Below the pieces are notes generated by a model. The model was not told where the DNA came from, did no database searches, and saw only the letters and a program-made list of their open reading frames with translations. The translations under genes were made by a program, and so were the position numbers. From NCBI RefSeq assembly GCF_003472385.1, contig NZ_QRLV01000001.1, positions 310,001-374,000 of the forward strand: 64,000 nucleotides of DNA. Reading direction: 5' to 3'. Positions 47,231 through 56,199 of this stretch are shown here, piece after piece (position 1 is the stretch's first letter; each line of letters opens with the position of its first letter). Source of the DNA: Sutterella sp. AM11-39. Its GTDB lineage: Bacteria > Pseudomonadota > Gammaproteobacteria > Burkholderiales > Burkholderiaceae_F.

Positions 47231-48025
47231 ATGGCTTTTCGCTCTCCTTCCTTCGATGCCGTTCAAGAAGTATCCATCGGCAACGTTGTTCTGGGTCGCG
47301 CTCCCGTCAAGATCATCTCAAGCGTCTGCGCCGCGACGGCCGAAGAAATGATTGAGCAGGCCAAGGCGATCGAAGCCTCCGGCGCAGACATCATCGAGTG
47401 GCGCGCCGACTACTTTGCTGATGGCACCTCGTGGCAGGAAGCTGTCGCCGCCATGAAAGCCGTCGTCACCAAACCCGTCATCTACACATTCCGCAGTCAA
47501 TCCGAGGGCGGCGTGCGCACCGAACCGATGTCGAGTACAACCTGGCGAAAGAAGGTGTTGGCTGCTATTGATTCAAAACTGTTTGATGCTGTTGACATCG
47601 AATTCGATCGCGGTCGCGCTGAGTTTTTGGTTGAAGCGGCGCGCAAGGCCGGCATTGCCTCGGTCGTGAGCTGGCACAGCTTTGTGCCGGGTGAATACGA
47701 TGAAGAATTGGGTTATTTCGGCAAGCTCGAACAGATGTCCTACACAGGAGCCGATGTGCTCAAGATCGTTGCCATGCCCGACAAAGGCATCGACATCGCC
47801 CGCTTTATCGAAGAAGTTTCTGTCATTCGCGCCGAGTTCAACGCCCCGCAGCCGCTTATTGCCATGTGCATGGGTAAGACCGGGGCCGTCACGCGCGTGG
47901 GTGCCGCCGCCTTCGGCTCCTGCGCCACCTTCGCAAGCGTTGTGAAGTCGTCGGCTCCGGGCCAGCTTGACGTGGAAACCACCCGCAAGCTCCTTGATCT
48001 GTTTGCGGAAGACAACGCCGAGTAA
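47231..48025 (+). CDS. aroD: Type I 3-dehydroquinate dehydratase
   Basis: A Schiff-base dehydratase making 3-dehydroshikimate in the shikimate route. The catalytic residues are E57 and R58-type pair in EWRAD, H149 in SWH, and the Schiff-base K178 in VLKIVAMP. From the ATG at 47231 it has 264 residues; GAGG lies 8-11 bases before it. Many proteobacteria instead use type II AroQ. It is followed by larA with a 146-bp gap, and diverges from cstA. A catabolic rather than biosynthetic role is possible but not shown. Confidence 0.92.
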   Translation: MAFRSPSFDAVQEVSIGNVVLGRAPVKIISSVCAATAEEMIEQAKAIEASGADIIEWRADYFADGTSWQEAVAAMKAVVTKPVIYTFRSQSEGGVRTEPMSSTTWRKKVLAAIDSKLFDAVDIEFDRGRAEFLVEAARKAGIASVVSWHSFVPGEYDEELGYFGKLEQMSYTGADVLKIVAMPDKGIDIARFIEEVSVIRAEFNAPQPLIAMCMGKTGAVTRVGAAAFGSCATFASVVKSSAPGQLDVETTRKLLDLFAEDNAE

Positions 48026-48171
48026 GTTTGCGTTCTGCTTTTGATTTGAGCAAAGAGGCGCCCAAAAGTTACGGCGTCCCTTTGTCGTTCATTCCTATAA
48101 TCTTTTGATTTGTTAGCGCATGCTTGGAAAGCACCGGCGCTGAAATTTATTTCGTTTTACTGATCCTGAAA

Positions 48172-49443
48172 ATGAAGACCTACGATTTTGCCTACGGCCG
48201 CGGCCGCAAAGAGTTTTCCATTGACGAAAGCCTTGTCATCAAGGAAGTCCGCACCGAAGAATTCACGCCGATGAGTGACATCAAGCAAGGCGTGCTTGAT
48301 GCTATCTACAACCCGATCGGATGTGAACCTATCGACAAGATCATCAAGCCGGGCGATACGGTGGCCTTCATCTGCAACGATCCGACGCGCGTGGCAAACA
48401 GCTACGACTTCATGCCGGTGCTCGTCAATGAATTCAACAAGCTCGGCGTCAAGGACGAAGACATGCACATCGTCTTCTCTCTGGGCACGCACCGCGACAT
48501 GACGCATGAGGAAATGGTCGAAGCCGTAGGCGAAGAAGTTTCCTCGCGCCTGAAGATGTACAACAGCACCGCCACCAAGGACGAAGACTTCGAATACTTC
48601 GGCACGACGAGCCGCGGCACTCCCGTGTGGATCAACAAGCATCTGTGCCACGTCGATCACGTCATTCTGACGGGCACCATCGTGCACCACTACTTCTCGG
48701 GCTACGGCGGCGGCCGCAAGGCCATTTTGCCGGGTTGCGCCGCCATGGAAACGGTGCGCGTCAATCACAGCTTCATGCTCGACAAGAATGCCGGACTCGG
48801 CCGCACCGTCGGCAATCCTTGCTATGAAGACCAGATGGAAGGCGTCGCGCTCTTTGCCAAGGGTCGTTCGCTGTTCCTCTTCAACGCCATTCTCAATGCC
48901 AAGCACGAATTCTTGCGCATGTTCGCGGGCGACTACATCGCCGCTCACAAGGAAGCCTGCAAATTCGTCGATGAAGTCTACGGGTGCGTGATCCCGAAGC
49001 TCGCCGACCTCGTAATCGCCTCCTGCGGCGGCTTCCCGAAGGACATCAACGTCTACCAGATGCAAAAGACGATGGACAACGCCATGTGCGCCGTTCGCGA
49101 AGGCGGCGTAGTGGTTCTTTTGGCCGACTGCGAGGAAGGCTCGGGTTCCAAGGTGCTCGAAGAGACCTTCCGCCGTCTGAAGACTCCGGAAGCCATCAAG
49201 GCCGAACTCGAAGCCAACTTCCGCATCGGCGCCAACAAGGCTTTTGCCATCACGCGCCCGATCTCGCACGCCCGCTACATCCTCGTGACGCGTCTCGATC
49301 GTCAGCTTGCCAAGGACATGCTCTTTACGGGCGCCGTCGACACCGTCGAGGAGGCGCTTGAAATCGCCAAGCAATATGTAGGTGACAAGCCTTCGATCAT
49401 TCTGATGCCCGAAGGCAGCCTCACGGTGCCGCGCGTCGAGTAA
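48172..49443 (+). CDS. larA: LarA-family nickel-pincer racemase/epimerase
   Basis: LarA uses a nickel pincer nucleotide (NPN) cofactor to epimerise 2-hydroxy acids, classically lactate. From the ATG at 48172 it has 423 residues, as L. plantarum LarA (424). Catalytic and cofactor residues appear one position off the known enzyme: D70 and R73 (NDPTR), H107 (GTHRD), H173, K183 (GGGRKAILPG), H199, and Q-x2-K ending at K299 (YQMQK). Substrate may be lactate or another hydroxy acid. A hairpin with a weak T-run separates it from larB. No good ribosome binding site was found. Confidence 0.88.
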   Translation: MKTYDFAYGRGRKEFSIDESLVIKEVRTEEFTPMSDIKQGVLDAIYNPIGCEPIDKIIKPGDTVAFICNDPTRVANSYDFMPVLVNEFNKLGVKDEDMHIVFSLGTHRDMTHEEMVEAVGEEVSSRLKMYNSTATKDEDFEYFGTTSRGTPVWINKHLCHVDHVILTGTIVHHYFSGYGGGRKAILPGCAAMETVRVNHSFMLDKNAGLGRTVGNPCYEDQMEGVALFAKGRSLFLFNAILNAKHEFLRMFAGDYIAAHKEACKFVDEVYGCVIPKLADLVIASCGGFPKDINVYQMQKTMDNAMCAVREGGVVVLLADCEEGSGSKVLEETFRRLKTPEAIKAELEANFRIGANKAFAITRPISHARYILVTRLDRQLAKDMLFTGAVDTVEEALEIAKQYVGDKPSIILMPEGSLTVPRVE

Positions 49444-49480
49444 CACGGCCTCGCAGTTTATTGCCTGATCCTCTTTTTCG

Positions 49481-49523
49481 GCCCGTGCCGAGACTTCTCC
49501 AAAGTCCGCACGGGCTATTCTTT
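49481..49523 (+). terminator. Terminator-like hairpin between larA and larB
   Basis: gcccgtgc (49481-49488) pairs with gcacgggc (49508-49515), with the inner pair gact/agtc, followed by tattcttt. It suggests that larA and larBC can be transcribed separately. Confidence 0.6.
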
Positions 49524-49552
49524 CGGAAAAGAAATTTCTCCGCCTTTGTGTC

Positions 49553-50233
49553 ATGACAGAAAAGAGTACGCCCTGCATTCGATTCGACACCGATCGACCC
49601 AAGCGCATCGGCCTGCCCGAGGCAGTCTTTTGCGAAGGCAAGCCCCGCCGCGCGCTGCACACGCTGTTGCAGCGGTTTGCCCAAGAAAAGAACACTCCGA
49701 TTCTCTTTACGCGCCTATCGCAAGACGTTTTCTATTCTTTTGAAGAGGAAATCACCCGCGCCTACGACTACGACGCGCTCAGCCGCACAGCGTGGAACGC
49801 ACGGATGCCGCAACGCCCCGAGGGCCGTGCTGCGATCGTTTCGGCGGGCACTGCCGACGGCGCCGTCGCGCGCGAAGTCTCGCGCACCCTAACCTATCTG
49901 GGCTGGACGTGCGAGCGATTCGAAGACTGCGGCGTAGCCGGCTTGTGGCGCATCCAAAGCGTAATCGACGAGATCAACAAGGCCGACGTAGTTGTGGTGG
50001 CTGCGGGGCTCGACGCGGCACTTGCCAGCGTCCTGGGCGGTTTGACGAGCCGTCCGCTCATTGCGGTTCCCACCTCCGTGGGGTACGGCGTTGCCGAGGG
50101 AGGTCACGCGGCCTTAAGCAGTATGCTTTCGTCCTGCGCTCCCGGCCTTGCCGTCATGAACATCGACAACGGCTACGGCGCAGCCTGCGCGGCCGCTCGC
50201 ATTCTTAACGCCATTTATCCTCCAAAAAACTGA
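49553..50233 (+). CDS. larB: NPN cofactor biosynthesis carboxylase LarB
   Basis: LarB carboxylates and hydrolyses nicotinic acid adenine dinucleotide in the first step of NPN synthesis. At 226 residues it is near family length. The N-terminal signature RPKRIGLPEAVFCEGK lies at about residues 15-30, and the PurE-like AIRC domain holds AIVSAGTADGAVAREVSRTL and VVVAAGLDAALASVLGGL. It starts 109 bp after larA and ends 2 bp before larC. No larE (sulfur-inserting enzyme) is in this window. Confidence 0.9.
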   Translation: MTEKSTPCIRFDTDRPKRIGLPEAVFCEGKPRRALHTLLQRFAQEKNTPILFTRLSQDVFYSFEEEITRAYDYDALSRTAWNARMPQRPEGRAAIVSAGTADGAVAREVSRTLTYLGWTCERFEDCGVAGLWRIQSVIDEINKADVVVVAAGLDAALASVLGGLTSRPLIAVPTSVGYGVAEGGHAALSSMLSSCAPGLAVMNIDNGYGAACAAARILNAIYPPKN

Positions 50234-50235
50234 CA

Positions 50236-50997
50236 ATGCCTCTTAGCACTACTGTACTGAGCCGCCCCGTTCTGACGGTACGCGTACACGCCGGTCTGAA
50301 CGCAGCCAGCCTTCTTGCCGGTCTTTTTACCGTTGGCGGCATAGGTCTTTTTTCAAGCGCCGACGAGCTTTTGAAATTGCACTTTCCCAAGACGCAGGCC
50401 TCACTTGAAGTCGCGCCCGTCTCCGTCAACGGCATCAGCGGCGTGACGGCGCGTTTCGAGGCTCCTGCCGAAGGGCATGTGCATCGCACTCCTGGCGACA
50501 TTCTTCATTACTACGCCTCGACCTCGAACCTGTCGGAAGCCGCTTTCGAAGTCGCCCGCCGCATTTGGCACAACGTGGCCACAGCCGAAGCCCGCGTACA
50601 CAACAGTCCGCTTGAATCGGTGCACTTTCACGAAGTGGGCCGAATGACCAATATTCTGGCGGTGGGCCTGATTGCCGAAATGTTCACGTCGATCAATCCG
50701 GCGGCTTTTGTAGCCTCTCCCTTGCCGCTAGCCGACGGTACGGTGCGTTGCGCGCACGGTGCAGTCCCCAATCCGGCACCTGCTACTTTAGCTCAGCTCG
50801 AAGGTGTAGCCGTACGTCCCTACAACGGTACGGGCGAAACGGTGACCCCCACCGGAGTGGCTATTCTCAAGGGACTCGGCGCGCAATTCGGTCCCTGGCC
50901 CGAAATGTACGTCAAGCGACAGGTCACCGCCTTTGCTCCCGGAAAAACGTTTGAAGGAGCCAACGGTTTGGTGTTTGCTCTCGGGCAGCCGCTTTAA
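50236..50997 (+). CDS. larC: LarC-like protein lacking LarC2; diverged LarC1
   Basis: LarC inserts nickel using CTP to finish the NPN cofactor; full LarC has ~400 residues (LarC1 plus LarC2). This one has 253, corresponding to LarC1. VHFHEVG near residue 134 and GTGETVTPTGVAILK near 203 are recognisable, and EGHVHRTP holds two His. The usual N-terminal GISGDM signature is replaced by RVHAGLNAASLLAGL, and the acidic DSI-type residues after HFHEVG are absent (RMTNILAV). Only 78 bp remain before the next gene, so LarC2 is not present by frameshift. It could be functional, moonlighting or degenerating. Confidence 0.75.
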   Translation: MPLSTTVLSRPVLTVRVHAGLNAASLLAGLFTVGGIGLFSSADELLKLHFPKTQASLEVAPVSVNGISGVTARFEAPAEGHVHRTPGDILHYYASTSNLSEAAFEVARRIWHNVATAEARVHNSPLESVHFHEVGRMTNILAVGLIAEMFTSINPAAFVASPLPLADGTVRCAHGAVPNPAPATLAQLEGVAVRPYNGTGETVTPTGVAILKGLGAQFGPWPEMYVKRQVTAFAPGKTFEGANGLVFALGQPL

Positions 50998-51020
50998 CGC
51001 GCTTTCCGGCAACGACAAAG

Positions 51021-51055
51021 ACGGCGCATTGACTTTGGGTCTTTGCGCCGTTTTT
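51021..51055 (+). terminator. Rho-independent terminator after larC
   Basis: acggcgca (51021-51028) pairs with tgcgccgt (51044-51051) and is followed by TTTTg on the plus strand, 24 bases after the larC stop. Confidence 0.75.
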
Positions 51056-51075
51056 GCGTTGTCAGTTAACCGTCA

Positions 51076-52461
51076 TCAGAACGGCAGCTTCACCGTCGGA
51101 TCCACTGAGAGGATGAACGCGGCGAAACGCTCCTTGATACGCTCAAGCGCTTCAGGCGTGTCGCCTTCCACGCGAATCACCGCCACAGGAGTGGTGTTGG
51201 ACGAACGGGCCAGAGCAAAGCCATCCTTGAATTCCACACGCAGACCATCGATCAGAATCACGTCTTCGGCGTCGTCAAACTTTGCTGCCTGACGCAGCTT
51301 TTCAATAAACGCCTTGTTTTCGCCTTCCTTGGAAAATTCGATATGCAGTTCGGGCGTGTTGACGGCCGTGGGCAGCGCATCGAGTACGGCCGAAGGATTG
51401 TCGCTGCGGCTGACGATTTCAAGCAGACGTGCAGCGGCATAGAGTCCATCGTCAAAACCTGGCCAACGGCCGTCGTTAAAGAACAAATGACCGCTCATTT
51501 CACCCGCAAACGGAGCTCCCGTTTCGCGCAATCGAGCTTTCACAAGCGAATGACCCGTTGCGCTGATCGTAGGAACGCCGCCTCGTTCTCGAATCCAGGG
51601 CACCAGAGCGCGCGTGCACTTGACGTCGTAAATGATCTGAGCGCCAGGATGGTGCTTGAGGATGTCTTCGGCAAAAAGCATCATCTGACGATCAGGATAG
51701 ATGATATTGCCCGAGCGGGTCACGACGCCCAGACGGTCGGCATCGCCGTCAAAGGCAAGACCAAGCTCCGCGTCGCCGGCCTGCACTGCGCGAATCAGAT
51801 CGTTGAGGTTGGCGGGCTTACTCGGATCGGGATGGTGATGCGGGAAGTTGCCGTCGATTTCGAAATAAAGCGGCTCGATGTCCGCACCGAGTCCCTCAAA
51901 GAGGCGTGCGGCAAGCGGGCCTGCCACGCCGTTACCGCAGTCAACTGCAACCTTCATGCGGCGAGCAAGCTTCACGTTGCCGCAAATTTTTTCAAGATAG
52001 GCGGGCGTCACGTCGACCGTTTCGATCGTGCCCGGCACTTCGGCCTTGATCACGTCGCCGGCTTCTATGGCGTCGGCAATCGCGGCAATTTCATGTCCGA
52101 ACAACGTCAGGCCGCCCAACATCATTTTCAGTCCGTTGTATTCCGACGGATTGTGCGAACCGGTCACAGCAACGCCGGAGCCGCAGCCGAAATGGTGCGT
52201 AGCGAAATAGAGCACCGGCGTGGGCTGCATGCCGATGTCCTTGACGTTGACGCCCGCAGACACGATACCCTGCATGAGAGCTGTCGACAGGGACGGTCCG
52301 GAAAGGCGACCGTCGCGGCCCACGCACATGGTTTGGATGCCCTTGCGAGCGGCCCAGGTGCCGAGCACTTCGCCGACGCCGCGCACAACGTCTTCGGTCA
52401 GCGTTTTTCCGACGATGCCGCGGATGTCGTAGGCCTTGAAGATAGAACGATCAAGCTGCAT
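51076..52461 (-). CDS. Phosphomannomutase/phosphoglucomutase
   Basis: An alpha-D-phosphohexomutase of the AlgC/ManB type that makes mannose- or glucose-1-phosphate for cell-surface polysaccharides. The phosphoserine is S102 in TGSHNPSEYNG, the metal loop is DGDADR near 240, and the sugar loop is GEMSGH near 320. From the ATG at 52461 it has 461 residues, as P. aeruginosa AlgC (463). AGAGAA precedes this start; the frame extends 19 codons upstream without support. It converges on larC. Confidence 0.92.
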   Translation of the reverse strand: MQLDRSIFKAYDIRGIVGKTLTEDVVRGVGEVLGTWAARKGIQTMCVGRDGRLSGPSLSTALMQGIVSAGVNVKDIGMQPTPVLYFATHHFGCGSGVAVTGSHNPSEYNGLKMMLGGLTLFGHEIAAIADAIEAGDVIKAEVPGTIETVDVTPAYLEKICGNVKLARRMKVAVDCGNGVAGPLAARLFEGLGADIEPLYFEIDGNFPHHHPDPSKPANLNDLIRAVQAGDAELGLAFDGDADRLGVVTRSGNIIYPDRQMMLFAEDILKHHPGAQIIYDVKCTRALVPWIRERGGVPTISATGHSLVKARLRETGAPFAGEMSGHLFFNDGRWPGFDDGLYAAARLLEIVSRSDNPSAVLDALPTAVNTPELHIEFSKEGENKAFIEKLRQAAKFDDAEDVILIDGLRVEFKDGFALARSSNTTPVAVIRVEGDTPEALERIKERFAAFILSVDPTVKLPF

Positions 52462-52754
52462 AGAAATTCTCTTTATGTGGATGTAACGGCTCACTCGCCG
52501 GTTCGGAGTTCCTTGCATTGTAGGCAGTTCTGCCTATGGATGGGCGCAAACTTGTTTCTCGGCGTTGCGCTTTGTGCAAGATTGCTTCCGTTCGTCGTTC
52601 ATATTCGGCAACAGCGACAGGCTCAAGGCCGCGCAAAGAAAGCATAGAGGCATTAAAATATTGCCTCATTGTGTAATCAGAAGACCGTGCTTTTTGTTGT
52701 GCGGCACGGCCCGACTCGGGCCGAAACAAAGAAAAACAGGAAACCGGAGCAATT

Positions 52755-54557
52755 ATGCGTACCACATACAGTGGCTTGGTCGATGAAAAACTCATCGGCC
52801 AGACCGTCACCCTCTATGGGTGGGCTCATCGTCGTCGCGACCACGGCGGCGTGATTTTCATTGACTTGCGCGACCGTGAAGGCCTCGTGCAGGTGGTTTG
52901 CGATCCGGACCGTCCCGAAGTGTTCGCTACGGCCGACAAGGTGCGCAACGAGTTCTGCCTCGCCGTGGTCGGCGTTGTGCGTGCTCGCCCCGAAGGCACC
53001 AAGAACGAACACCTCATCTCGGGCGGCGTCGAAGTGCTTTGCCAGCAGCTCGAAATCCTCAATCCGTCGTTGCCGCCGCCCTTCCAGCTCGACGACGACA
53101 CCGTGAGCGAATCGGCTCGCCTTACCTATCGCGTGCTCGATCTGCGTCGTCAGCAGATGCAGCGCAACCTCAAGCTGCGCTTCAAAGTGGCTCAGGCCTT
53201 CCGTCACTTCCTTGACGAAAACGGCTTCATCGACATCGAAACGCCGTTCCTCACAAAGTCCACGCCCGAAGGCGCCCGCGACTACCTCGTGCCTTCCCGC
53301 ACGATGGACGGCCACTTCTTCGCTCTGCCGCAGTCGCCGCAGCTCTTCAAGCAACTTCTGATGATTGCCGGCTTCGACCGCTACTACCAGATCGTCAAGT
53401 GCTTCCGCGACGAAGACCTCCGCGCCGACCGTCAGCCCGAATTCACCCAGGTTGATATCGAAACGTCGTTCCTCAAGGAAGAAGAAATCCGCGAGATCAT
53501 GGAAAACCTGATCCGCCGCGTCTTCAAGCAGGTTCTCGACGTTGATCTCGCTAAAGAAGGCGAACGCTTCCTCGTGATGCCCTACAAGCAGGCCATGGCC
53601 GACTACGGCTCCGACAAGCCCGACCTGCGCGTCAAGCTCAAGCTCGTCGAAGTCACCGACATTGTCGCCAACAGCGAATTCAAGGTCTTCACCTCCGTGA
53701 AGTCCATCCACAACGGCAAGGTTGTCGCTCTGCGCGTTCCGGGCGCCAGCGCCATGCCGCGCTCCGAAATCGATGGCTACACCGAGTACGTCAAGATCTA
53801 CGGCGCCAAAGGTTTGGCCTACATCAAGATCAACGATGTCACGGCAGGCCGCGAAGGCATGCAGGGCCCCGTGGTGAAGAACCTCTCCGACGAAGTGGTC
53901 GCCAAGATCGTTGAAGTCACCGGCGCTCAGTCCGGCGATGTGATCTTCTTCGGCGCCGACAAGGCCAAGATCGTTTACGATAGCCTCGGCGCTCTGCGTC
54001 TGAAGATCGGTCACAGCGAATTCGGCAAGAAGAACGGTCTCTTTGAAGAAGGCTGGCGTCCGCTGTGGGTTGTTGACTTCCCGATGTTCGAATACTCCGA
54101 AGACGAAGACCGCTGGGTGGCCTGCCACCATCCGTTCACCTCGCCCAAGGACGAATGCGTGGATCTGCTCGAAACCGATCCCGAAAATTGCTTCGCCAAG
54201 GCCTACGACATGGTCTTGAACGGTTGGGAAATCGGCGGCGGTTCCGTCCGTATCCACCGCGCCGATGTCCAGAGCAAGGTCTTCAGTGCTCTGAAGATTG
54301 GTCCGGAAGAAGCCAAGCTCAAGTTCGGCTTCCTGCTTGACGCTCTGCAGTACGGTGCGCCTCCTCACGGCGGCATCGCCTTCGGTTTGGACCGTATCGT
54401 CACGATGATGGCGGGTGCCCCCTCCATTCGCGACGTGATCGCCTTCCCGAAGACGCAGCGCGCTCAGTGCCTGCTCACCGGTGCTCCGAGCCCGGTCGAC
54501 GAAAAGCAGTTGCGCGAACTGCACATTCGTCTGCGCAACGAACCCAAGAAGGATTAA
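52755..54557 (+). CDS. aspS: Aspartyl-tRNA synthetase, probably non-discriminating
   Basis: A class II bacterial-type AspRS of 600 residues with an N-terminal OB anticodon domain, catalytic core ([16 protein letters not shown] motif 2 near 220-235; GLDRIVTMM motif 3 near 537), and the bacterial GAD insertion. His30 (RRRDHGG) and Gly81 (RPEGTKN) match the residues reported for the non-discriminating Pseudomonas aeruginosa enzyme, whereas E. coli has Leu and Lys. It probably also charges tRNA-Asn, for GatCAB amidation. GGAG lies 7 bases before the ATG. A 293-bp gene-free gap precedes it. Confidence 0.95.
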   Translation: MRTTYSGLVDEKLIGQTVTLYGWAHRRRDHGGVIFIDLRDREGLVQVVCDPDRPEVFATADKVRNEFCLAVVGVVRARPEGTKNEHLISGGVEVLCQQLEILNPSLPPPFQLDDDTVSESARLTYRVLDLRRQQMQRNLKLRFKVAQAFRHFLDENGFIDIETPFLTKSTPEGARDYLVPSRTMDGHFFALPQSPQLFKQLLMIAGFDRYYQIVKCFRDEDLRADRQPEFTQVDIETSFLKEEEIREIMENLIRRVFKQVLDVDLAKEGERFLVMPYKQAMADYGSDKPDLRVKLKLVEVTDIVANSEFKVFTSVKSIHNGKVVALRVPGASAMPRSEIDGYTEYVKIYGAKGLAYIKINDVTAGREGMQGPVVKNLSDEVVAKIVEVTGAQSGDVIFFGADKAKIVYDSLGALRLKIGHSEFGKKNGLFEEGWRPLWVVDFPMFEYSEDEDRWVACHHPFTSPKDECVDLLETDPENCFAKAYDMVLNGWEIGGGSVRIHRADVQSKVFSALKIGPEEAKLKFGFLLDALQYGAPPHGGIAFGLDRIVTMMAGAPSIRDVIAFPKTQRAQCLLTGAPSPVDEKQLRELHIRLRNEPKKD

Positions 54558-54606
54558 TTTCCTGCGCGCGGGTGCATGAATCGCTTCGGTGACGCATGCA
54601 CCTCAG

Positions 54607-54644
54607 ACAGCCCGACAGAGCTTTCCTTTGCCGGGCTGTTTTTA
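54607..54644 (+). terminator. Rho-independent terminator downstream of aspS
   Basis: acagcccg pairs with cgggctgt (8 bp), followed by TTTTTAT. A further hairpin ggtgcatg/catgcacc (54571-54602) lies between it and the aspS stop. Confidence 0.8.
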
Positions 54645-54719
54645 TGTGCAAACGGAAACAAAATCACGCGTTCGTACGCTGCGGCAGCCGTTATACTTTT
54701 GTTCGAACTAATCCTTAGC

Positions 54720-54748
54720 CGTTGATTTTTATTCCAACAAAATCAACG
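54720..54748. promoter_or_regulatory. Ten-base inverted repeat in front of the XRE gene
   Basis: cgttgatttt (54720-54729) and aaaatcaacg (54739-54748) are perfect arms with a 9-base spacer, ending 13 bases before the start codon of the XRE-type gene. A TATACT element lies 23 bases upstream (54692-54697). The position suggests autoregulation, although an RNA hairpin is equally possible. Confidence 0.6.
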
Positions 54749-54761
54749 CCTTTCGAGAACA

Positions 54762-55142
54762 ATGGCCCTCACAACGACAAAACAACGACGAGCCATCGGG
54801 GAGCGACTCGCCCAGGAGCGCCGCAGACTCAACTACACCGAGTTGCAGATTGCCCAGCTTCTCGGGGTCCAGCTGGAGGTGTACCTTCAGTACGAATCCG
54901 GAGAAGATGATCCCGGAATCTTCAGCATGCAGCGTCTCTACTCCATCGGCTTTGACGTCATGTTCATCATCACCGGTGATCGCTATCGTCCGGTGCAGGA
55001 AGAAAGCGAGCTTTTGAACCGCTTCCGCGAGTTATCGCTGCGCGGCAAAACGTCCGTTTTCATGACGCTTGATGCACTTGAGAGATTGGCACCGAATCTC
55101 AAAGAGAACATCAAAAAGAAAATCCGCGACACGTTGCGCTGA
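54762..55142 (+). CDS. Small XRE-type helix-turn-helix protein
   Basis: A 126-residue protein. Residues 6-60 form a lambda-repressor/XRE-like domain (IGERLAQERRRLNYTELQIAQLLGVQLEVYLQYESG read in parts: ERRRLN, IAQLLG, YLQYESGEDDP), then FDVMFIITGDRYRP, typical of repressors that bind DNA as dimers. The basic C-terminus (KENIKKKIRDTL) has no known domain. It is followed by a strong bidirectional terminator and is not in an operon. Target and ligand unknown; the adjacent 10-base palindrome may be its operator. Confidence 0.75.
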   Translation: MALTTTKQRRAIGERLAQERRRLNYTELQIAQLLGVQLEVYLQYESGEDDPGIFSMQRLYSIGFDVMFIITGDRYRPVQEESELLNRFRELSLRGKTSVFMTLDALERLAPNLKENIKKKIRDTLR

Positions 55143-55163
55143 ACCGCAGCCGACCACCAAAGC

Positions 55164-55218
55164 AAAACCGCCGAAAAATGGGAAAGTCATCTTCCGTTGT
55201 CCGGCGGTTTTATTTTTT
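55164..55218. terminator. Bidirectional terminator between the XRE gene and the ATPase operon
   Basis: aaaaccgccg (55164-55173) and cggcggtttt (55202-55211) are a perfect 10-bp stem followed by attttttg on the plus strand. On the minus strand it reads cggcggttttgctttgg. Confidence 0.78.
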
Positions 55219-55234
55219 GTTCAAATTGATTGGA

Positions 55235-55609
55235 TCAGTCCTGCTTGGGTTTCGATGGCGTCGGTGCTTTCTCCTGCGGTGCAGCTTGCTGCGGCATTTC
55301 ATCTCCGGACTTATCCGACTCAGCCTGCGGAGCAGACGCCGCAGCCTGAGCAGCCGCCTGAAAAGTCGCGAGGATTTCCTTGAAACTTTCGAGCCAATCG
55401 TGCGCACGCTTGAGCCATTCGTCCGGCTTGTCAGCGAGAACCTTCAGCGCGGCACGCACACCAGCCGGATTGATGATGTAGAGGATCGCGGCCAAGCAGA
55501 TAAAGACACCCGCGGCAATCAGAAGCGCCGCCACAGAAACGGCAGCCAGCGCCACAAGCCCAAGCGCCATGGCAAAAACGGCAAATTTCTCTACCCAAGA
55601 ACGCGACAT
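55235..55609 (-). CDS. Small membrane protein, last gene of the metal ATPase operon
   Basis: A 124-residue protein I do not recognise. A strongly hydrophobic stretch of ~40 residues (about 8-47) could make one long or two transmembrane helices. A helical segment (DKPDEWLKRAHDWLESFKEIL, about 62-82) follows, then a Gln/Ala/Pro/Lys-rich tail. The ATG at 55609 is set by AAAAGGAAGG upstream. It is 14 bases downstream of the HMA-like gene and therefore in the ATPase operon. Function unknown; a membrane accessory factor is plausible. Confidence 0.7.
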   Translation of the reverse strand: MSRSWVEKFAVFAMALGLVALAAVSVAALLIAAGVFICLAAILYIINPAGVRAALKVLADKPDEWLKRAHDWLESFKEILATFQAAAQAAASAPQAESDKSGDEMPQQAAPQEKAPTPSKPKQD

Positions 55610-55623
55610 GACCTTCCTTTTGT

Positions 55624-56187
55624 TCAGAGAACACGGCGATGCTGCCACAAGTGCAACAAGACGAAGGCGGCAAAACCCCAGCCCAAATAACCGTGCCCTG
55701 TCTTATTGAAAGCCAAAGACGCCACGGACGCGGAGCCCAGTCCCAGCATGATGCGGTTTTGCGCCATGCGTCGGGCGCGCTTGGTGTTTTTCACGTCCGG
55801 CACGATCACCTTGGCAACGCTGTCCAACGCCGTCTGACCAATTTTTTTGGCGGGCTCCAGCGCCTCCTTCGCACAAGTCGTTAAAGAACAACCTTCGGAC
55901 TGAGGCGCGTGCGTGCCTTCCTCGAGAGCGGAGTCATCACCCGCTTCGACCATTTCGAGCCACCCTTGCAGATGGTCCTTCATGGTTTCCACGTCAAGCC
56001 GCAGCGGATCCCAAAGCAGCAATGCGCTGCCCACGGACGGATTAAAGCTCACCGATGTTACACCGTCGACGGCCATAACCATCGCCTCGATCGCCTGACG
56101 CTCCTCACCGTCGAGTCCGACTAAAGCCGGGTGACGGACGCGCATGCGGCCATTTGCGAAACTTCTGACATACGTTTCCAATTGCAT
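55624..56187 (-). CDS. HMA-like domain protein with C-terminal membrane helix
   Basis: A 187-residue protein. Residues 1-75 resemble a ferredoxin-like HMA fold (ANGRMRVRHPALVG, DGVTSVSFNPSVGSALLLWDP), but the metal-binding CxxC is missing. Two cysteines occur later (GCSLTTC, about 99-105). A hydrophobic helix lies near the C-terminus (GYLGWGFAAFVLLHLWQHRR). It lies 12 bases after the P-type ATPase and 14 before the small membrane gene. I take it as an HMA2-type accessory protein of the ATPase; metal binding is doubtful. Confidence 0.75.
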   Translation of the reverse strand: MQLETYVRSFANGRMRVRHPALVGLDGEERQAIEAMVMAVDGVTSVSFNPSVGSALLLWDPLRLDVETMKDHLQGWLEMVEAGDDSALEEGTHAPQSEGCSLTTCAKEALEPAKKIGQTALDSVAKVIVPDVKNTKRARRMAQNRIMLGLGSASVASLAFNKTGHGYLGWGFAAFVLLHLWQHRRVL

Positions 56188-56199
56188 TGTCTTTGCCTT

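Noticed and set aside
48157..49695. 512-codon minus-strand frame opposite larA
   Set aside because: Antisense shadow; larA has all its catalytic residues in the other frame.
50997..51075. Possible frameshifted LarC2 downstream of larC
   Set aside because: Only 78 bases separate larC from the opposing phosphohexomutase gene, and these contain a terminator; LarC2 would need over 400 bases.
52677..54524. 615-codon minus-strand frame opposite aspS
   Set aside because: Antisense shadow of aspS; no family features and no ribosome binding site.
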